Notes: generated from the sequence alone by a model not told the origin. A stretch of DNA of 64,000 nt from Burkholderia pseudomultivorans (GCF_001718415.1 NZ_CP013377.1:2046001-2110000), one strand, 5' to 3'; shown: positions 10,416-19,456, counted from the stretch's first letter. Numbers and translations: made by a program.

Positions 10416-10421
10416 ATTATA
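10416..10421 (-). promoter_or_regulatory. Candidate -10 box of the formate dehydrogenase operon
   Basis: A perfect TATAAT lies on the minus strand 41 bases before the fdnG start, in an AT-rich gap between divergent genes. No good -35 box is seen at 16-18 bp, so an activator may be needed. The call rests on one motif only. Confidence 0.4.
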
Positions 10422-10519
10422 GACAGTTCACGCAACCATGACGGAATCTTCGGATCAATACTGAATTGTCCGTTTATCGACGAGTCCGACTATCGACAAC
10501 GACCCGCCATCGACAGACC

Positions 10520-11452
10520 ATGAAACGACCGATCACCTCCGAAGCGACGCGCCTCGCACAACAGCAGGCCAACTGGGCCCTCACCGCGTTCAAGCGTTTC
10601 TCGGCCGACCGCTGCTCGGCGATGGCCGCAGGCATCGCGTTCTTCTCCGCGTTCTCGCTCGCGCCGACGCTCGTGATGGTGATCGCGGTGGCCGGCTGGT
10701 TCTACGGCGACGACGCCGCGCGCGGGCAGGTGTTCGAGCAGGCGCATCAGCTGATCGGCGACGACGCGGCGGCCAGCATCCAGACCATCGTGCAGAACGC
10801 GCATCGCGCGGGCCAGCGCGGCGGCATCGCGACGCTGATCTCGTTCGCCGCGCTCGCGGTCGGCGCATCGGCGACCTTCGCGTCGCTCAGCGCCGCGCTG
10901 AGCGTGATCTGGCCGGCCACCGAAAGCCGCTGGTCGAGCATGCTCGGGCTCGTGCGGGTGCGCCTGATCTCGTTCGGGCTCGTGCTCGGCGTCGCGTTCC
11001 TGCTGATCGTGTCGCTCGTGCTCGACACCGCGATCACGTTCGTCGGCACCTGGCTGCTCGGCAATTCGCCGTATGTCGTCGTCACCAACCTCATCCAGTT
11101 CTTCGTCGGCATCGCGGTGCTCGCGGGCGCATTCGCCGCGCTGATGAAGTTCCTGCCCGATGCGCGCGTCGCGTGGCGCGACGCGGCGGTCGGCGGTGTC
11201 GTGTCGGCGATCCTGTTTTCCGGCGGCAAGAAGCTGTTCGCGCTCTACCTTGCGCACGCGGGCACCGCCAGCGCGTTCGGCGCGGCCGGATCGTTCGCGG
11301 TGCTACTGATGTGGCTGTACTTCTCGGCGCTGGTGCTGCTGCTCGGCGCGGAATTCGCGGCGGCGCGCGGCGTCGCCTATCGGCGCACCGGCGACGCACC
11401 GGCCGCGCCCAGGCCGCCCGGCACGTCCTCGGAGCGCCCGCACGAGCACTGA
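10520..11452 (+). CDS. YihY/virulence factor BrkB family membrane protein
   Basis: This is a 310-residue inner-membrane protein with about six hydrophobic helices. The family signature is near the N-terminus, in FSADRCSAMAAGIAFFSAFS (residues 26-45), with a second conserved part in the C-terminal helices around FGAAGSFAVLLMWLYFSALV. Members were once called ribonuclease BN, but that activity belongs to another protein and the true role is unknown. ATG 10520 gives the family's usual N-terminus; an in-frame start at 10466 would add 18 basic residues. It is divergent from fdnG and has no operon partner. Confidence 0.85.
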   Translation: MKRPITSEATRLAQQQANWALTAFKRFSADRCSAMAAGIAFFSAFSLAPTLVMVIAVAGWFYGDDAARGQVFEQAHQLIGDDAAASIQTIVQNAHRAGQRGGIATLISFAALAVGASATFASLSAALSVIWPATESRWSSMLGLVRVRLISFGLVLGVAFLLIVSLVLDTAITFVGTWLLGNSPYVVVTNLIQFFVGIAVLAGAFAALMKFLPDARVAWRDAAVGGVVSAILFSGGKKLFALYLAHAGTASAFGAAGSFAVLLMWLYFSALVLLLGAEFAAARGVAYRRTGDAPAAPRPPGTSSERPHEH

Positions 11453-11870
11453 TTCGTTCCGGTATTCGGCGCGCGCAGGGAATATGCAATGCATGCCGCG
11501 CCCTACCCAAGCGCTTTCCTTTTGGCAAGCACGCGCGCGGAACGCGTATCGCCCGGCTTGATACGCCGTTTGCACCGGCGCGCATTTACTTTGCAATGGC
11601 AAACGTTTGCGGTCGCCGATTTCCGTGCGACGAGCGGCTGAATCGGTCCATCTGCTGTTCCGCGCGCAAATCGCCGCAACAATCGCAGCGCAGCAATTGT
11701 CAACTATTTCAAAAATAGGAACAGTTGTTGATGTGCTTGATATATATGGCTTTTTCCCCGTTGTTACCTTTTCGAGACACTTTATTTTTTAAGCTTTCTT
11801 GCGTGTATGGCACTGAGCTATTCTCCAATCCGCAACAAATAACGAATCACTTGCGTGGAGAAACTCAACG
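11453..11870. other. Intergenic leader region of the porin gene
   Basis: This 418-base gap is clearly more AT-rich than its surroundings, above all from 11690 to 11850. It probably contains the porin promoter and a long 5' untranslated region. Several TTG- and TATA-like hexamers are present, but none at ideal spacing, so I do not name a promoter. A GGAG ribosome site sits just before ATG 11871. No gene is seen. Confidence 0.5.
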
Positions 11871-13031
11871 ATGAAGAAACTTGCTCTGTCGACCCTCTCG
11901 CTCGCCCTGCTGGGCGCCGCCGGCGCAGCTCAGGCTCAGTCGAGCGTGACGCTGTACGGTGTGATCGATACGTCGATCGCCTATGTTCACGGCAATGACG
12001 GCAAGGCCAACAACATGTGGCAAATGCTGTCGGGCAACCTGCAGGGCAGCCGCTGGGGCCTGAAGGGTGCTGAAGACCTGGGCGGCGGCCTGAAGGCGAT
12101 CTTCCAGATCGAAAACGGCTTCAACCCGGGCACGGGCAAGCTGAGCGCATCGAACACGATCTTCAACCGCCAGGCATTCGTCGGCCTGCAAAGCAACCAG
12201 TACGGCACGCTGACGCTCGGCCGCCAGTACGACCCGGTCGTCGACCTGGTCCAGGCAGTCACGGCTGACAACTACTTCGGCAGCTTCTTCGCGACCCCGG
12301 GCGACGTCGACAACAACGACAACAGCCTGCGCGTCAGCAACGCGATCAAGTACACGTCGCCCGTCTACGCCGGCTTCCAGTTCGAAGGCATGTACGGCCT
12401 GAGCGGCATCGCAGGCAAGCCGGGCCAGGGTCAGACGTGGTCGGCTGCCGCCGCCTACAACAACGGCCCGATCGGCATCGCCGCCGGCTACTTCTACGCG
12501 AACAACCCGTCGCCGACGACCACCGCGGTCCGTGGCGGCTGGGGCTCGACGACGTCGGACAACATCGTCGACGGCCCGATCAACGCAGGCTACGTGACGG
12601 CGAAGTCGATCGGCATCGCGCAAGTCGCAGGCCAGTACTCGATCGGCCCGGTGACCTTCGGCCTCGGCTACAGCAACGCGCAATACAAGCCGGATGCATA
12701 CTCGGCGTTCACGTCGACCGAGAAGTACAACACGGGCCGCGGCTTCGTGACGTACCAGGTCACGCCGCCGCTGCTGCTGGGCCTCGGCTACTCGTACACG
12801 AAGGCGAGCGGCAACACGGACGCGAAGTACCACCAGGTCTCGGTGGGCGCGGACTACTCGCTGTCGAAGCGCACGGACGTCTACCTGGTCGGCGCGTACC
12901 AGCACGCCAGCGGCACGCAGCTCAACGAAGACGGCACGACGTCGGCAGCACAGGCATCGATCGGCTCGTACGGCTATGCCGGCACGCGTTCGCAGGAAAT
13001 GGTCGCACTCGGCCTGCGCCACAAGTTCTAA
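11871..13031 (+). CDS. Gram-negative porin (OmpC/OpcP type)
   Basis: This is a trimeric outer-membrane channel of the beta-proteobacterial porin family. The 386-residue protein has a clear signal peptide, MKKLALSTLSLALLGAAGA, cut after AQA near residue 22, and then QSSVTLYGVIDTSIAY, the typical first beta strand. Strand repeats such as GFQFEGMYGL and GLGYSYTKASG follow, and the chain ends in ALGLRHKF, with the C-terminal phenylalanine that BamA recognises. The codon choice is strongly biased to preferred C-ending codons, as in highly expressed genes. It stands alone, with its own leader and terminator. Confidence 0.95.
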   Translation: MKKLALSTLSLALLGAAGAAQAQSSVTLYGVIDTSIAYVHGNDGKANNMWQMLSGNLQGSRWGLKGAEDLGGGLKAIFQIENGFNPGTGKLSASNTIFNRQAFVGLQSNQYGTLTLGRQYDPVVDLVQAVTADNYFGSFFATPGDVDNNDNSLRVSNAIKYTSPVYAGFQFEGMYGLSGIAGKPGQGQTWSAAAAYNNGPIGIAAGYFYANNPSPTTTAVRGGWGSTTSDNIVDGPINAGYVTAKSIGIAQVAGQYSIGPVTFGLGYSNAQYKPDAYSAFTSTEKYNTGRGFVTYQVTPPLLLGLGYSYTKASGNTDAKYHQVSVGADYSLSKRTDVYLVGAYQHASGTQLNEDGTTSAAQASIGSYGYAGTRSQEMVALGLRHKF

Positions 13032-13083
13032 GAAGTACGTTTCCGGCGTGCAAGGCGTCTTCGACGCCCTGCCGCCGAACTGG

Positions 13084-13123
13084 AAAGCCAGTCATCGGTT
13101 TCGGCCGTGGCTGGCTTTTTTTT
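13084..13123 (+). terminator. Porin gene terminator
   Basis: AAAGCCAG pairs with CTGGCTTT around an 18-base loop and runs into eight T residues. It lies 52 bases after the porin stop, on the same strand. Confidence 0.85.
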
Positions 13124-13474
13124 CGCCTGTCGCGCGACGCAGACATCGCGGCCGGGCCGATAACGGCCCGCACGACGCGCCGGAATACCGTTGTCGGCTT
13201 CCGGGAAGGCGACGAGCCGCCGGCGGCTGCGCGGCCTGTATCGCAGCCGAAACCGCGACGCCGACGCCACCGCGATCTTGCAGCCGCGGTTTTCACGCGA
13301 GCGAAACCGGCCCAGAATAGCGTGGGCAACGCCACGCGCATCCCGTTCGCCGCACCGCAGCCGATCCCGCGCACGACGTATTTGCATGCCCGCGTGTCGA
13401 TTCCGGCGACCTTCGTTCGTCGTGTCGATGGCGGCACGCGACTCGCCCCGCCCCATACCCACAGGAGATTCGTC
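13124..13474. other. Intergenic region, no gene seen
   Basis: About 350 bases lie between the porin terminator and the VOC gene. A short perfect hairpin, CGGGCCG-ATAA-CGGCCCG, is present near 13152-13170. Open frames here lack ribosome sites and protein-like composition, so I treat them as chance. Confidence 0.5.
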
Positions 13475-13948
13475 ATGCCGATTCAGAAGATCACGCCTTT
13501 CCTCTGGTACTCGACGGAAGCCGAAGAAGCGGCGACGTTCTATGCAAGCATCTTTCCGGACTCGCGCGTCGTGCGCGTCACGTCGGTGCAAGGCACCGGC
13601 GGCACGAAGGTCGTGGAGTTCGAGCTGTTCGGGCAACCGTTCTTCGCGATGGGCCACGAACGGGCCGAGTCTTTCAACCACGCGATCTCGCTGCTCGTCA
13701 ACTGCGCCGACCAGGCGGAACTCGACCGCTACTGGAGCGCGCTGCTCGACAACGGCGGCACGGCCGACGGCTGCGGCTGGCTCAGGGACCGCTTCGGCGT
13801 CTCGTGGCAGATCGTCCCCGACGACCTGATCCCGATGATGGCCGACCGCGATCCGGTCAAGGCCGGACGCGTGGCCGCCGCGATGATGCAGATGACGAAG
13901 TTCGATGTCGCCGCGCTGCGGGCGGCCTATGCGGGAACGGCGGGCTGA
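13475..13948 (+). CDS. VOC superfamily protein (PhnB-like)
   Basis: This 157-residue cytoplasmic protein starts MPIQKITPFLWYSTEAEEAA and contains GQPFFAMGHERAESFNHAISL and WQIVPDDL. These mark the PhnB-like branch of the vicinal-oxygen-chelate fold, often mislabelled 3-demethylubiquinone methyltransferase. The substrate and activity are unknown. ATG 13475 follows an AGGAGAT site at good spacing. No partner gene is adjacent. Confidence 0.88.
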   Translation: MPIQKITPFLWYSTEAEEAATFYASIFPDSRVVRVTSVQGTGGTKVVEFELFGQPFFAMGHERAESFNHAISLLVNCADQAELDRYWSALLDNGGTADGCGWLRDRFGVSWQIVPDDLIPMMADRDPVKAGRVAAAMMQMTKFDVAALRAAYAGTAG

Positions 13949-14083
13949 CGAAGCGCCGTATCGCGGCGCCGCGCGCGACGATCCGCGTAAGCGCAGATGC
14001 GCAGCGCGGTACGCCGTTCGCCGCGCATCGCTTCTTCGCTGCCATATGACGTGCGCGGATTCACCCAGGTCCGCGCAGCGCAA

Positions 14084-14118
14084 TAAAAATCCCCGCACGC
14101 TTTCGCGTACGGGGATTT
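14084..14118 (-). terminator. Terminator downstream of the HU-like gene
   Basis: AATCCCCG and CGGGGATT form a stem with an internal hairpin, and on the minus strand the stem is followed by TTTTTATTG. It lies 54 bases after the HU-like stop codon. The plus strand also ends in ATTTCG, so it may slow transcripts from both sides. Confidence 0.75.
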
Positions 14119-14171
14119 CGGGCACATCGCAACGGCTGCCGGCCTGAACGCCCGGCAGCCGCCGCGCGGCA

Positions 14172-14624
14172 TTACGCCGCTGCGTCCTTCAGCTTCTTCA
14201 GCGCACGTGCCTTCACGCGCACGCTGGCCGGCTTTGCCGGGAACCAGCGCTCTTCGCCCGTGAACGGATCCTTGCCGAAGCGCTTCTTCTTTGCCGGCAC
14301 GACTTGCGCCGTGATCTTCAGCAGACCCGGCAGCGTGAACTCGCCTGCGCCCTTCTTGTGAACCGAGCCCAGCACGACGTTCTCGAGTGCGGCGAGCACT
14401 GCCTTGACAGCCTTCACTTCGACAGCAGCGCGCTCAGCGATGTGCGTTGCGAGCGATGCCTTCGTGAACTTGTCCTTCAGCGGCGTCGGAGCGGCCGGTG
14501 CTGCCTTCGCGACAGCCTTCTTGGCCACTACTTTCTTCGCGGGCGCAGCAGCCTTTTTGGCAGCCACTTTCTTGGTCGCCGGTGCGGCAGCCTTCTTGGC
14601 CACCTTTTTTGCGGAAGTCGCCAT
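14172..14624 (-). CDS. HU-family DNA-binding protein with Ala/Lys/Pro-rich tail
   Basis: The 150-residue nucleoid protein has two parts. Residues 1-55 are a low-complexity tail of lysine, alanine and proline with repeated AAKK and PAKK units, like eukaryotic histone H1 and Bordetella BpH1 tails. Residues 58-145 are an HU/IHF domain, with the DNA-binding arm near AKKKRFGKDPFTGEERW. Ordinary HU proteins are about 90 residues and lack the tail. ATG 14624 follows AGGAGAAAC. It is monocistronic, with a terminator downstream. Tail-mediated compaction or condition-dependent binding is inference. Confidence 0.9.
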   Translation of the reverse strand: MATSAKKVAKKAAAPATKKVAAKKAAAPAKKVVAKKAVAKAAPAAPTPLKDKFTKASLATHIAERAAVEVKAVKAVLAALENVVLGSVHKKGAGEFTLPGLLKITAQVVPAKKKRFGKDPFTGEERWFPAKPASVRVKARALKKLKDAAA

Positions 14625-14882
14625 GTTTCTCCTACCAGGTGTGGTCGTTGGATACACGAAGCGTGCAACGCGCGCGCTTCAACGCCGGATTCTACAAGCG
14701 CCGTGACGCTTCGTGCAGTACTTTTGTGCGTTTTCGCGGGGTTTCCCGCAGGTTTTGTTGCGCGCGACCGACTCCGTCGACGCCCGAACAGCGAAAAACG
14801 CCTTCACGTATACGCCCGAACGCGAATTACGTTCGATATTTGCGCACCTATACTGAGCTCGCTCAGTGCCCCGGATGCCTTC

Positions 14883-16001
14883 ATGCGCGAAGTCAGATAC
14901 GTCAAAGGACTCGACGGCCTGCGAGCCATCGCCGTCATCCTCGTTTTCCTGTCCCACAAGGGCCACGTCCTCGCTGTCGACGTGGGCAAGCTCGGCGTGT
15001 GGACGTTTTTCCTCATCAGCGGATTCCTGATCGTCGGCGAGCTGCACCGCAACCGCGAGGCAGTCGAGTGCGGCACGATGACGCGCCGGCACGCGCTCGC
15101 GCTGTTCCTCGCGAAGCGCGCGCTGCGGATCTTTCCCGTCTACTACCTGCTGCTCGCCGCGCTCGCGATCGCGCATGCGCTGTTCTACCAGCGCGGCGTC
15201 AATCTCGGGCTCGCGTGGCACGCGGTGTTCCTGTCGAATTACTGGATCGGCGTCGTCAAGGATGGCTGGCCGGGCTCCACGTCGCATTTCTGGAGCCTCG
15301 CGGTTGAACAGCAGTTCTATCTGATTGCGCCGCTCGCGCTGCTCGCGGTGCCGGCCGCGCGACACGTCGCGCTCGGCGTCGCAGCCGTCGCGCTGTGCGC
15401 GCTCGCGCATCTCGCGCTTTACGCGACCGATGCGTCGCCGGTGCTGATCTACGCGTTTTCCCCGTGGAATTTCGCATTGATCGCGCTGGGCGGCCTCGGC
15501 GCGGTGGCGCTCGCCGATCGCGGTCCGGCCGTCGTACGCCGCATTCCGCCCGGCTGGCTCGGCGCCGCCGGCGTCGTGTTCTTTCTCGCGCTGCCGGCGC
15601 TCACGACGCTGCCCGACGTCGTCACGGGCCTTGCGGATCTCGGCCTGTCGGCGTCGCTCGGCTCGCTGATGCTGTGGATCGTCACCGAACCCGACCATCC
15701 GGCCGTCGCGCTGCTCGACTGGGCGCCGCTCGTCTACCTCGGCACGATCAGCTACGGTTTCTACCTGTTCCACAACCTGATTCCGGCGCGCTTCGGCGTG
15801 ATGCCCGCACTGTTCGCGCGCGTGCCGCTGCCGGCATTCGTCCGCGATGCGCTGCCCGAACTGCTGCAGTTCGCGCTCGCCGTTTTGCTCGCGCATCTGT
15901 CGTGGCGCTACCTGGAAAAGCGGCTGCTCGACTTCAAGAAGCCGGTCGCCGCGATGCTGGCCCGGCGCTTCGTGGCACGGCCCGGCACGTCGCCGCGCTG
16001 A
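14883..16001 (+). CDS. bceU: Membrane acyltransferase 3 family (BceU-like)
   Basis: This 372-residue inner-membrane protein of the acyltransferase 3 family probably O-acetylates exopolysaccharide repeat units. The first helix holds GLDGLRAIAVILVFLSHKG, with the family's catalytic histidine at the end. About ten hydrophobic helices follow, with HFWSLAVEQQFYLIAP and TISYGFYLFHNL as later signatures. ATG 14883 is chosen; the open frame runs further upstream only through the HU promoter. By position it is the last gene of the bce-II order and is separated from galU by a group II intron carrying an IS. The symbol rests on gene order and memory of that cluster. Confidence 0.8.
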   Translation: MREVRYVKGLDGLRAIAVILVFLSHKGHVLAVDVGKLGVWTFFLISGFLIVGELHRNREAVECGTMTRRHALALFLAKRALRIFPVYYLLLAALAIAHALFYQRGVNLGLAWHAVFLSNYWIGVVKDGWPGSTSHFWSLAVEQQFYLIAPLALLAVPAARHVALGVAAVALCALAHLALYATDASPVLIYAFSPWNFALIALGGLGAVALADRGPAVVRRIPPGWLGAAGVVFFLALPALTTLPDVVTGLADLGLSASLGSLMLWIVTEPDHPAVALLDWAPLVYLGTISYGFYLFHNLIPARFGVMPALFARVPLPAFVRDALPELLQFALAVLLAHLSWRYLEKRLLDFKKPVAAMLARRFVARPGTSPR

Positions 16002-16281
16002 GCGGGAAACCGGCATCGAGGCGGCGGCGCCGCACGCGCGCCGGCGGGAAGCAAAACAACGTCAGCGAATCACGGCGCACGCGTCGCATGCGGGCATGCG
16101 CCCCGGCCGCAGCCCTCGTTCGCCCGATTCACAGCTGCCCGGCATCGGCACGGCCGCCCGCAGCGCAGCGCAGCCGCCGCCCCGCCTCGCCCAAAATCGG
16201 CATAGGGGGTAGCCAACAGGCTACGCCCCTGCCACACCACCCGGCATGCGGGTCCGCACCGGGCGGTTCGAGAAGTTGAGG

Positions 16282-17655
16282 TCAGGAGAGACGGGGTAAG
16301 CCTAGCCGGTCGAACCATGCAATGGGCAGCACGCGGTTGAGCAGCTTGCCGCTGTTGCGCCACCAGCGATGGCTGTTGGCCGCCACCTGTCGCGCAACAT
16401 CGTGGGCCGCACCAAGTGCGCGCAACTCACGATACATGGTCGGGCCGCGCTTCCAATGCTTCAGCTGGATCGCGCGCAAACGATGGCGCACCCATTCGTC
16501 CAGTTCGCGCATCACGCCCGGTGTCTGCGCCAGACGGAAGTAGCCTTTCCAGCCCAGCAGGTAGCGGCGAAGCTTCTCCACCACCTGCGCCAGACTACGT
16601 CCGCCCCGGCGCGTCAGTTCCCGCACGCGCTGTTTGAACGTGGCCAATGGTTTGACTGCCACCTTGCGCTTGACCGCACCACCCGCAGCTACCCACAAGC
16701 TGTAGCCCAGGAACTTGCGACCGAATACGCTTGCCACCGCGCTTTTGGCTTCATTGATCTTCAGGCGTAGTCGCCCGTACTGCCGGCGCAACAGCGCCAT
16801 CACCCGTTCGCCCGCCCGGCGTGAGCGAACGTACACGTTCGCGTCGTCGGCATAGCGCACGAAGCAATGACCCCGTCGCTCCAGTTCCTTGTCCACCTCA
16901 TCGAGCAGCACGTTCGCCAGCAACGGTGAGAGCGGACCGCCCTGGGGCGTCCCCTCGTGCCGCTCCTGCACCACGCCATCGCCCATCACACCTGCGTTCA
17001 GGTACGCCCGGATCAGCCGGATGACTCCCGGATCTCCGATACGCTTCTGCAGCCGGTCGATGAGAATGTCGTGAACCCGGTCAAAGAACTTTTCCAGGTC
17101 CACGTCCACCACGATCCGCCGCCCCGACTGCACGTACGATTGCGCGGCCAGCACCGCGTCGTGCGCACGCCGCCCTGGCCGGAAACCGTAGCTGTGCTCG
17201 CTGAAGGTGGGCTCCAGTACCGGTTGCAGCACCTGCAGCAACGCCTGCTGAATCAGCCGATCCGTCACCGTCGGGATGCCCAGCTCGCGCTCGCCACCAT
17301 CCGGTTTCGGGATCGTCACCCGCCGCACCGGCATCGGCCGGTACGCCCCCCGCAGCAGCTGCTCACGTATTGCCGGCCAAGCTGTCACCAGGTGTCGCGC
17401 AGTCTGGTCAATGTCCAGTCCGTCGACACCCGGTGCTCCCTTGTTCGCCCGCACCCGCCTGAACGCCTGCCGCAGGTTCTCTCTCGTCAGCGCCGCTTCC
17501 AGCAACGCCGACCCTGTGTCTCTCGTCTCATGCCGCGAGCCGCAAGCTTCGTCACTCACGGCTTCACGCGCAGCTTCACCGCGCGCTGCCACCGCTCGCC
17601 CCGCTCGCGCGGGCATCTGACGCCTTGCCTGTTGCGTCGGCATGTCGTTGAACAC
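16282..17655 (-). CDS. ltrA: Group II intron reverse transcriptase/maturase
   Basis: The 457-residue protein helps its intron RNA to splice and to insert into new sites by reverse transcription. Motifs in order are DVDLEKFFD with the first catalytic aspartates near 184-186, GTPQGGPLSPLLANVLLDE near 235-253, YADD at 268-271 and a maturase (X) domain after about 340, containing GWKGYFRL. The chain ends at GLPRLS with no HNH endonuclease motif, which fits class C introns. The start at 17655 is the farthest in frame; some of the Arg/Ala-rich first 45 residues may be untranslated. The protein looks intact, although its intron RNA is interrupted. Confidence 0.92.
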   Translation of the reverse strand: MFNDMPTQQARRQMPARAGRAVAARGEAAREAVSDEACGSRHETRDTGSALLEAALTRENLRQAFRRVRANKGAPGVDGLDIDQTARHLVTAWPAIREQLLRGAYRPMPVRRVTIPKPDGGERELGIPTVTDRLIQQALLQVLQPVLEPTFSEHSYGFRPGRRAHDAVLAAQSYVQSGRRIVVDVDLEKFFDRVHDILIDRLQKRIGDPGVIRLIRAYLNAGVMGDGVVQERHEGTPQGGPLSPLLANVLLDEVDKELERRGHCFVRYADDANVYVRSRRAGERVMALLRRQYGRLRLKINEAKSAVASVFGRKFLGYSLWVAAGGAVKRKVAVKPLATFKQRVRELTRRGGRSLAQVVEKLRRYLLGWKGYFRLAQTPGVMRELDEWVRHRLRAIQLKHWKRGPTMYRELRALGAAHDVARQVAANSHRWWRNSGKLLNRVLPIAWFDRLGLPRLS

Positions 17656-17866
17656 TCCTCCTCGTTTGGTCCTTCGCCACTAGCCTCAGCCTTCCCGGCC
17701 TATCCTGCGGCTACTACGACCTCTGCTGACTCCTCGCTCCGGCTCGACGCCGTTGCCCTTTCAGGCATGAGGTGGAGCAGCCCCCTGAAACGCCGGACAC
17801 AGTCACCCACTTACAATAACGGGTAGGCATAAGACTGTGTTTTTGACTAACACCAGGCAGGAAGTG

Positions 17867-18232
17867 ATGGAAGTGTTGACGGGCCCGGAGCGCCGGCGGC
17901 GCTGGACGGCGGAGCAAAAGCTGGCGATGGTTCGCGAGAGTTTCGAACCAGGGAAGTCGGTTTCGATGGTCGCGCGGCAGCACGGCGTGAACCCGAACCA
18001 GCTGTTCCACTGGCGCAAGCTGTACCAGGATGGGAGCCTGTCAGCGGTCAAGGCTGGCGAGGAAGTGGTTCCGGCCTCAGAGCTGGCCGACGCGCTCAAG
18101 CAGATTCGCGAGCTGCAACGGATGCTCGGCAAGAAGACCATGGAGAACGAGATTCTCCGCGAAGCAGTCGAGTACGGCCGGGCAAAAAAATGGATAGCGC
18201 ACTCGCCCTCGCTGCCGGAGGACGACCAGTGA
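17867..18232 (+). CDS. insC: IS2-group transposase OrfA (InsC-like)
   Basis: This 121-residue DNA-binding protein binds the ends of the element and represses transposition when made alone. A helix-turn-helix covers about residues 15-50 ([19 protein letters not shown]). A leucine-zipper-like stretch follows near 70-95, then the IS2-type block [23 protein letters not shown] 17867 with AGGAAG upstream matches IS2 InsC better than the longer GTG start at 17837. It overlaps OrfB by 43 bases. A programmed -1 shift at the A7 run at 18184-18190 would make the fused OrfAB transposase, as in IS2. Confidence 0.9.
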   Translation: MEVLTGPERRRRWTAEQKLAMVRESFEPGKSVSMVARQHGVNPNQLFHWRKLYQDGSLSAVKAGEEVVPASELADALKQIRELQRMLGKKTMENEILREAVEYGRAKKWIAHSPSLPEDDQ

Positions 18233-19077
18233 AACTGGTTTGTGAAGTTCTCGGCGTGTCGCGCTCGAACGTATCGGCACGACTGTCGCGTCCGGCGACG
18301 TGGCGCGATGGCCGTCAATCGCGGCAGACGGACGATGCGAGCGTGGTCGAGGAAATCCGCCGAGTCGTCGGCGATTTGCCCAGCTATGGCTATCGCCGGG
18401 TGTGGGGCTCGCTGCGCAATGAACGCATTGCTGCCGGACAGGTGCCGTTCAATGCGAAGCGCATCTATCGCATCATGCGCACTCACGGTCTGCTGATGCA
18501 ACGGCGTCCAGCCCCGCCTCGGCCGCAACGTCGGCACGATGGCAAGGTGGCCGTCGCGCGCAGCAATCAGCGATGGTGCTCGGACGGCTTCGAGTTCCGC
18601 TGCGACAACGGCGAGCCGCTGCGGGTGACGTTTGCGCTGGATTGCTGCGACCGAGAGGCGATGAGCTGGGCAGCCACGACAGCAGGTCACAGCGGCGACA
18701 TCGTGCGCGACGTGATGCTGGCTGCAGTGGAAAATCGGTTTGGCAACGAACTGCATACCCCGTCCGAAATCGAGTGGCTGAGCGACAACGGTTCGGGCTA
18801 CACGGCCGACGACACGCGCCGGTTCGCAGTGGCCATCGGCCTGAAGCCATTGACCACACCGGTGTGCAGCCCACAAAGTAATGGGATGGCAGAGAGCTTC
18901 GTGAAGACGATGAAACGCGACTACGTCGCCTTCATGCCGAAGCCGGACGCAGCGACTGCCGCACGCAACTTGGCCATCGCGTTCGAGCATTACAACGAGA
19001 AGCATCCCCATAGCGCGCTGAAATACCGCTCGCCTCGCGAGTTCCGGCGCTCGATGGATTCAGCAACCTTAGTGTGA
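18190..19077 (+). CDS. insD: IS2-group transposase OrfB (InsD-like)
   Basis: This is the catalytic part of the transposase, 295 residues when counted from its own ATG. The DDE triad is D132 (CSDGFEF), D199 (LSDNGSG) and E235 (GMAESF), with exactly 35 residues between the last two, as in IS3-family DD(35)E enzymes. An HTH_21-like stretch, [16 protein letters not shown], precedes the core. The frame is intact, so the element may still be active. Confidence 0.93.
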   Translation: MDSALALAAGGRPVKLVCEVLGVSRSNVSARLSRPATWRDGRQSRQTDDASVVEEIRRVVGDLPSYGYRRVWGSLRNERIAAGQVPFNAKRIYRIMRTHGLLMQRRPAPPRPQRRHDGKVAVARSNQRWCSDGFEFRCDNGEPLRVTFALDCCDREAMSWAATTAGHSGDIVRDVMLAAVENRFGNELHTPSEIEWLSDNGSGYTADDTRRFAVAIGLKPLTTPVCSPQSNGMAESFVKTMKRDYVAFMPKPDAATAARNLAIAFEHYNEKHPHSALKYRSPREFRRSMDSATLV

Positions 19078-19387
19078 TGCCGTGTCCGGGATTACAGGGT
19101 CAACTCCATGAGGCGAGGCCTCCCCAGGTAAGAACGCACTCCTTCATCGCACAGCCGCCGCATTTACGCCACCTCGCCTTGGTCACCAGAGCTTCGCGGT
19201 TTACGGCCCGCTCGCCCTGCTCGGCAGCGCCTTCTATGCAGTTCTTGTCCATCGGCTCGCGATTTACGCTCCACGCTTCCTCCCCACACTCGGTCGCCCT
19301 CATGCAGTTGCGCTTCGCTTCATTCGCCGTGACCAGCTCATGGCGGGACTTGCACCCGCAGGAGTGCGCCCATGCTGGGCGCACCGC

Positions 19388-19412
19388 AAAAAAGCCCCGG
19401 GCAAGCCGGGGC
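19388..19412 (-). terminator. galU terminator, used as intron insertion site
   Basis: On the minus strand, GCCCCGG and CCGGGGC pair around a five-base loop, followed by six T residues and GCG. It ends 45 bases after the galU stop. The group II intron starts three bases after the T run. Confidence 0.85.
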
Positions 19413-19456
19413 CAACGGAACAACCACCACCTGAAACAGCGGAGCAGCGCGGCTGC

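Larger units (their letters stand above)
17773..19108 (+). mobile_element. Complete IS2-group insertion sequence (IS3 family)
   Basis: The element is 1,336 bp, against 1,331 bp for IS2. Its terminal inverted repeats begin TGGAGCAGCCCC on the left and TGGAGTTGACCC on the right and share GGACAC inward. It is flanked by a perfect 5-bp duplication, TGAGG, at 17768-17772 and 19109-19113, the duplication size known for IS2. It carries OrfA and OrfB with an A7 run at their junction. It sits inside the group II intron and is inverted relative to the partial copy at 1-183. Confidence 0.95.
16202..19384 (-). mobile_element. Group II intron (class C type), split by an IS
   Basis: The intron reads leftwards. 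Its 5' end at 19384 is GTGCGCCCAGC. Near the 3' end, the domain V pairing ACCGCCCGG...CCGGGTGGT is visible at about 16236-16267, and domain VI at 16202-16228 ends in CCCCCTAT. Without the IS (1,336 bp) and one target duplication it would be about 1,842 bp, a normal size. The 5' exon is the hairpin and T run of the galU terminator. Insertion directly after a terminator is the hallmark of class C introns, as is the lack of an endonuclease domain in the encoded protein. The IS at 17773-19108 splits domain I, so self-splicing is unlikely. Confidence 0.88.

Noticed and set aside
13032..13474. Extended frame linking the porin region to the VOC protein.
   Set aside because: The first part is an out-of-frame porin shadow. 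The VOC protein has its own ribosome site and ATG at 13475.
16002..16201. Possible gene between the bceU-like gene and the intron.
   Set aside because: Frames are short, Arg/Pro-rich and lack ribosome sites. The stretch is the intron's 3' exon flank with no protein signal.
17837..17866. Longer GTG start for the IS OrfA.
   Set aside because: IS2 InsC begins at the position of ATG 17867, which also has a proper ribosome site.
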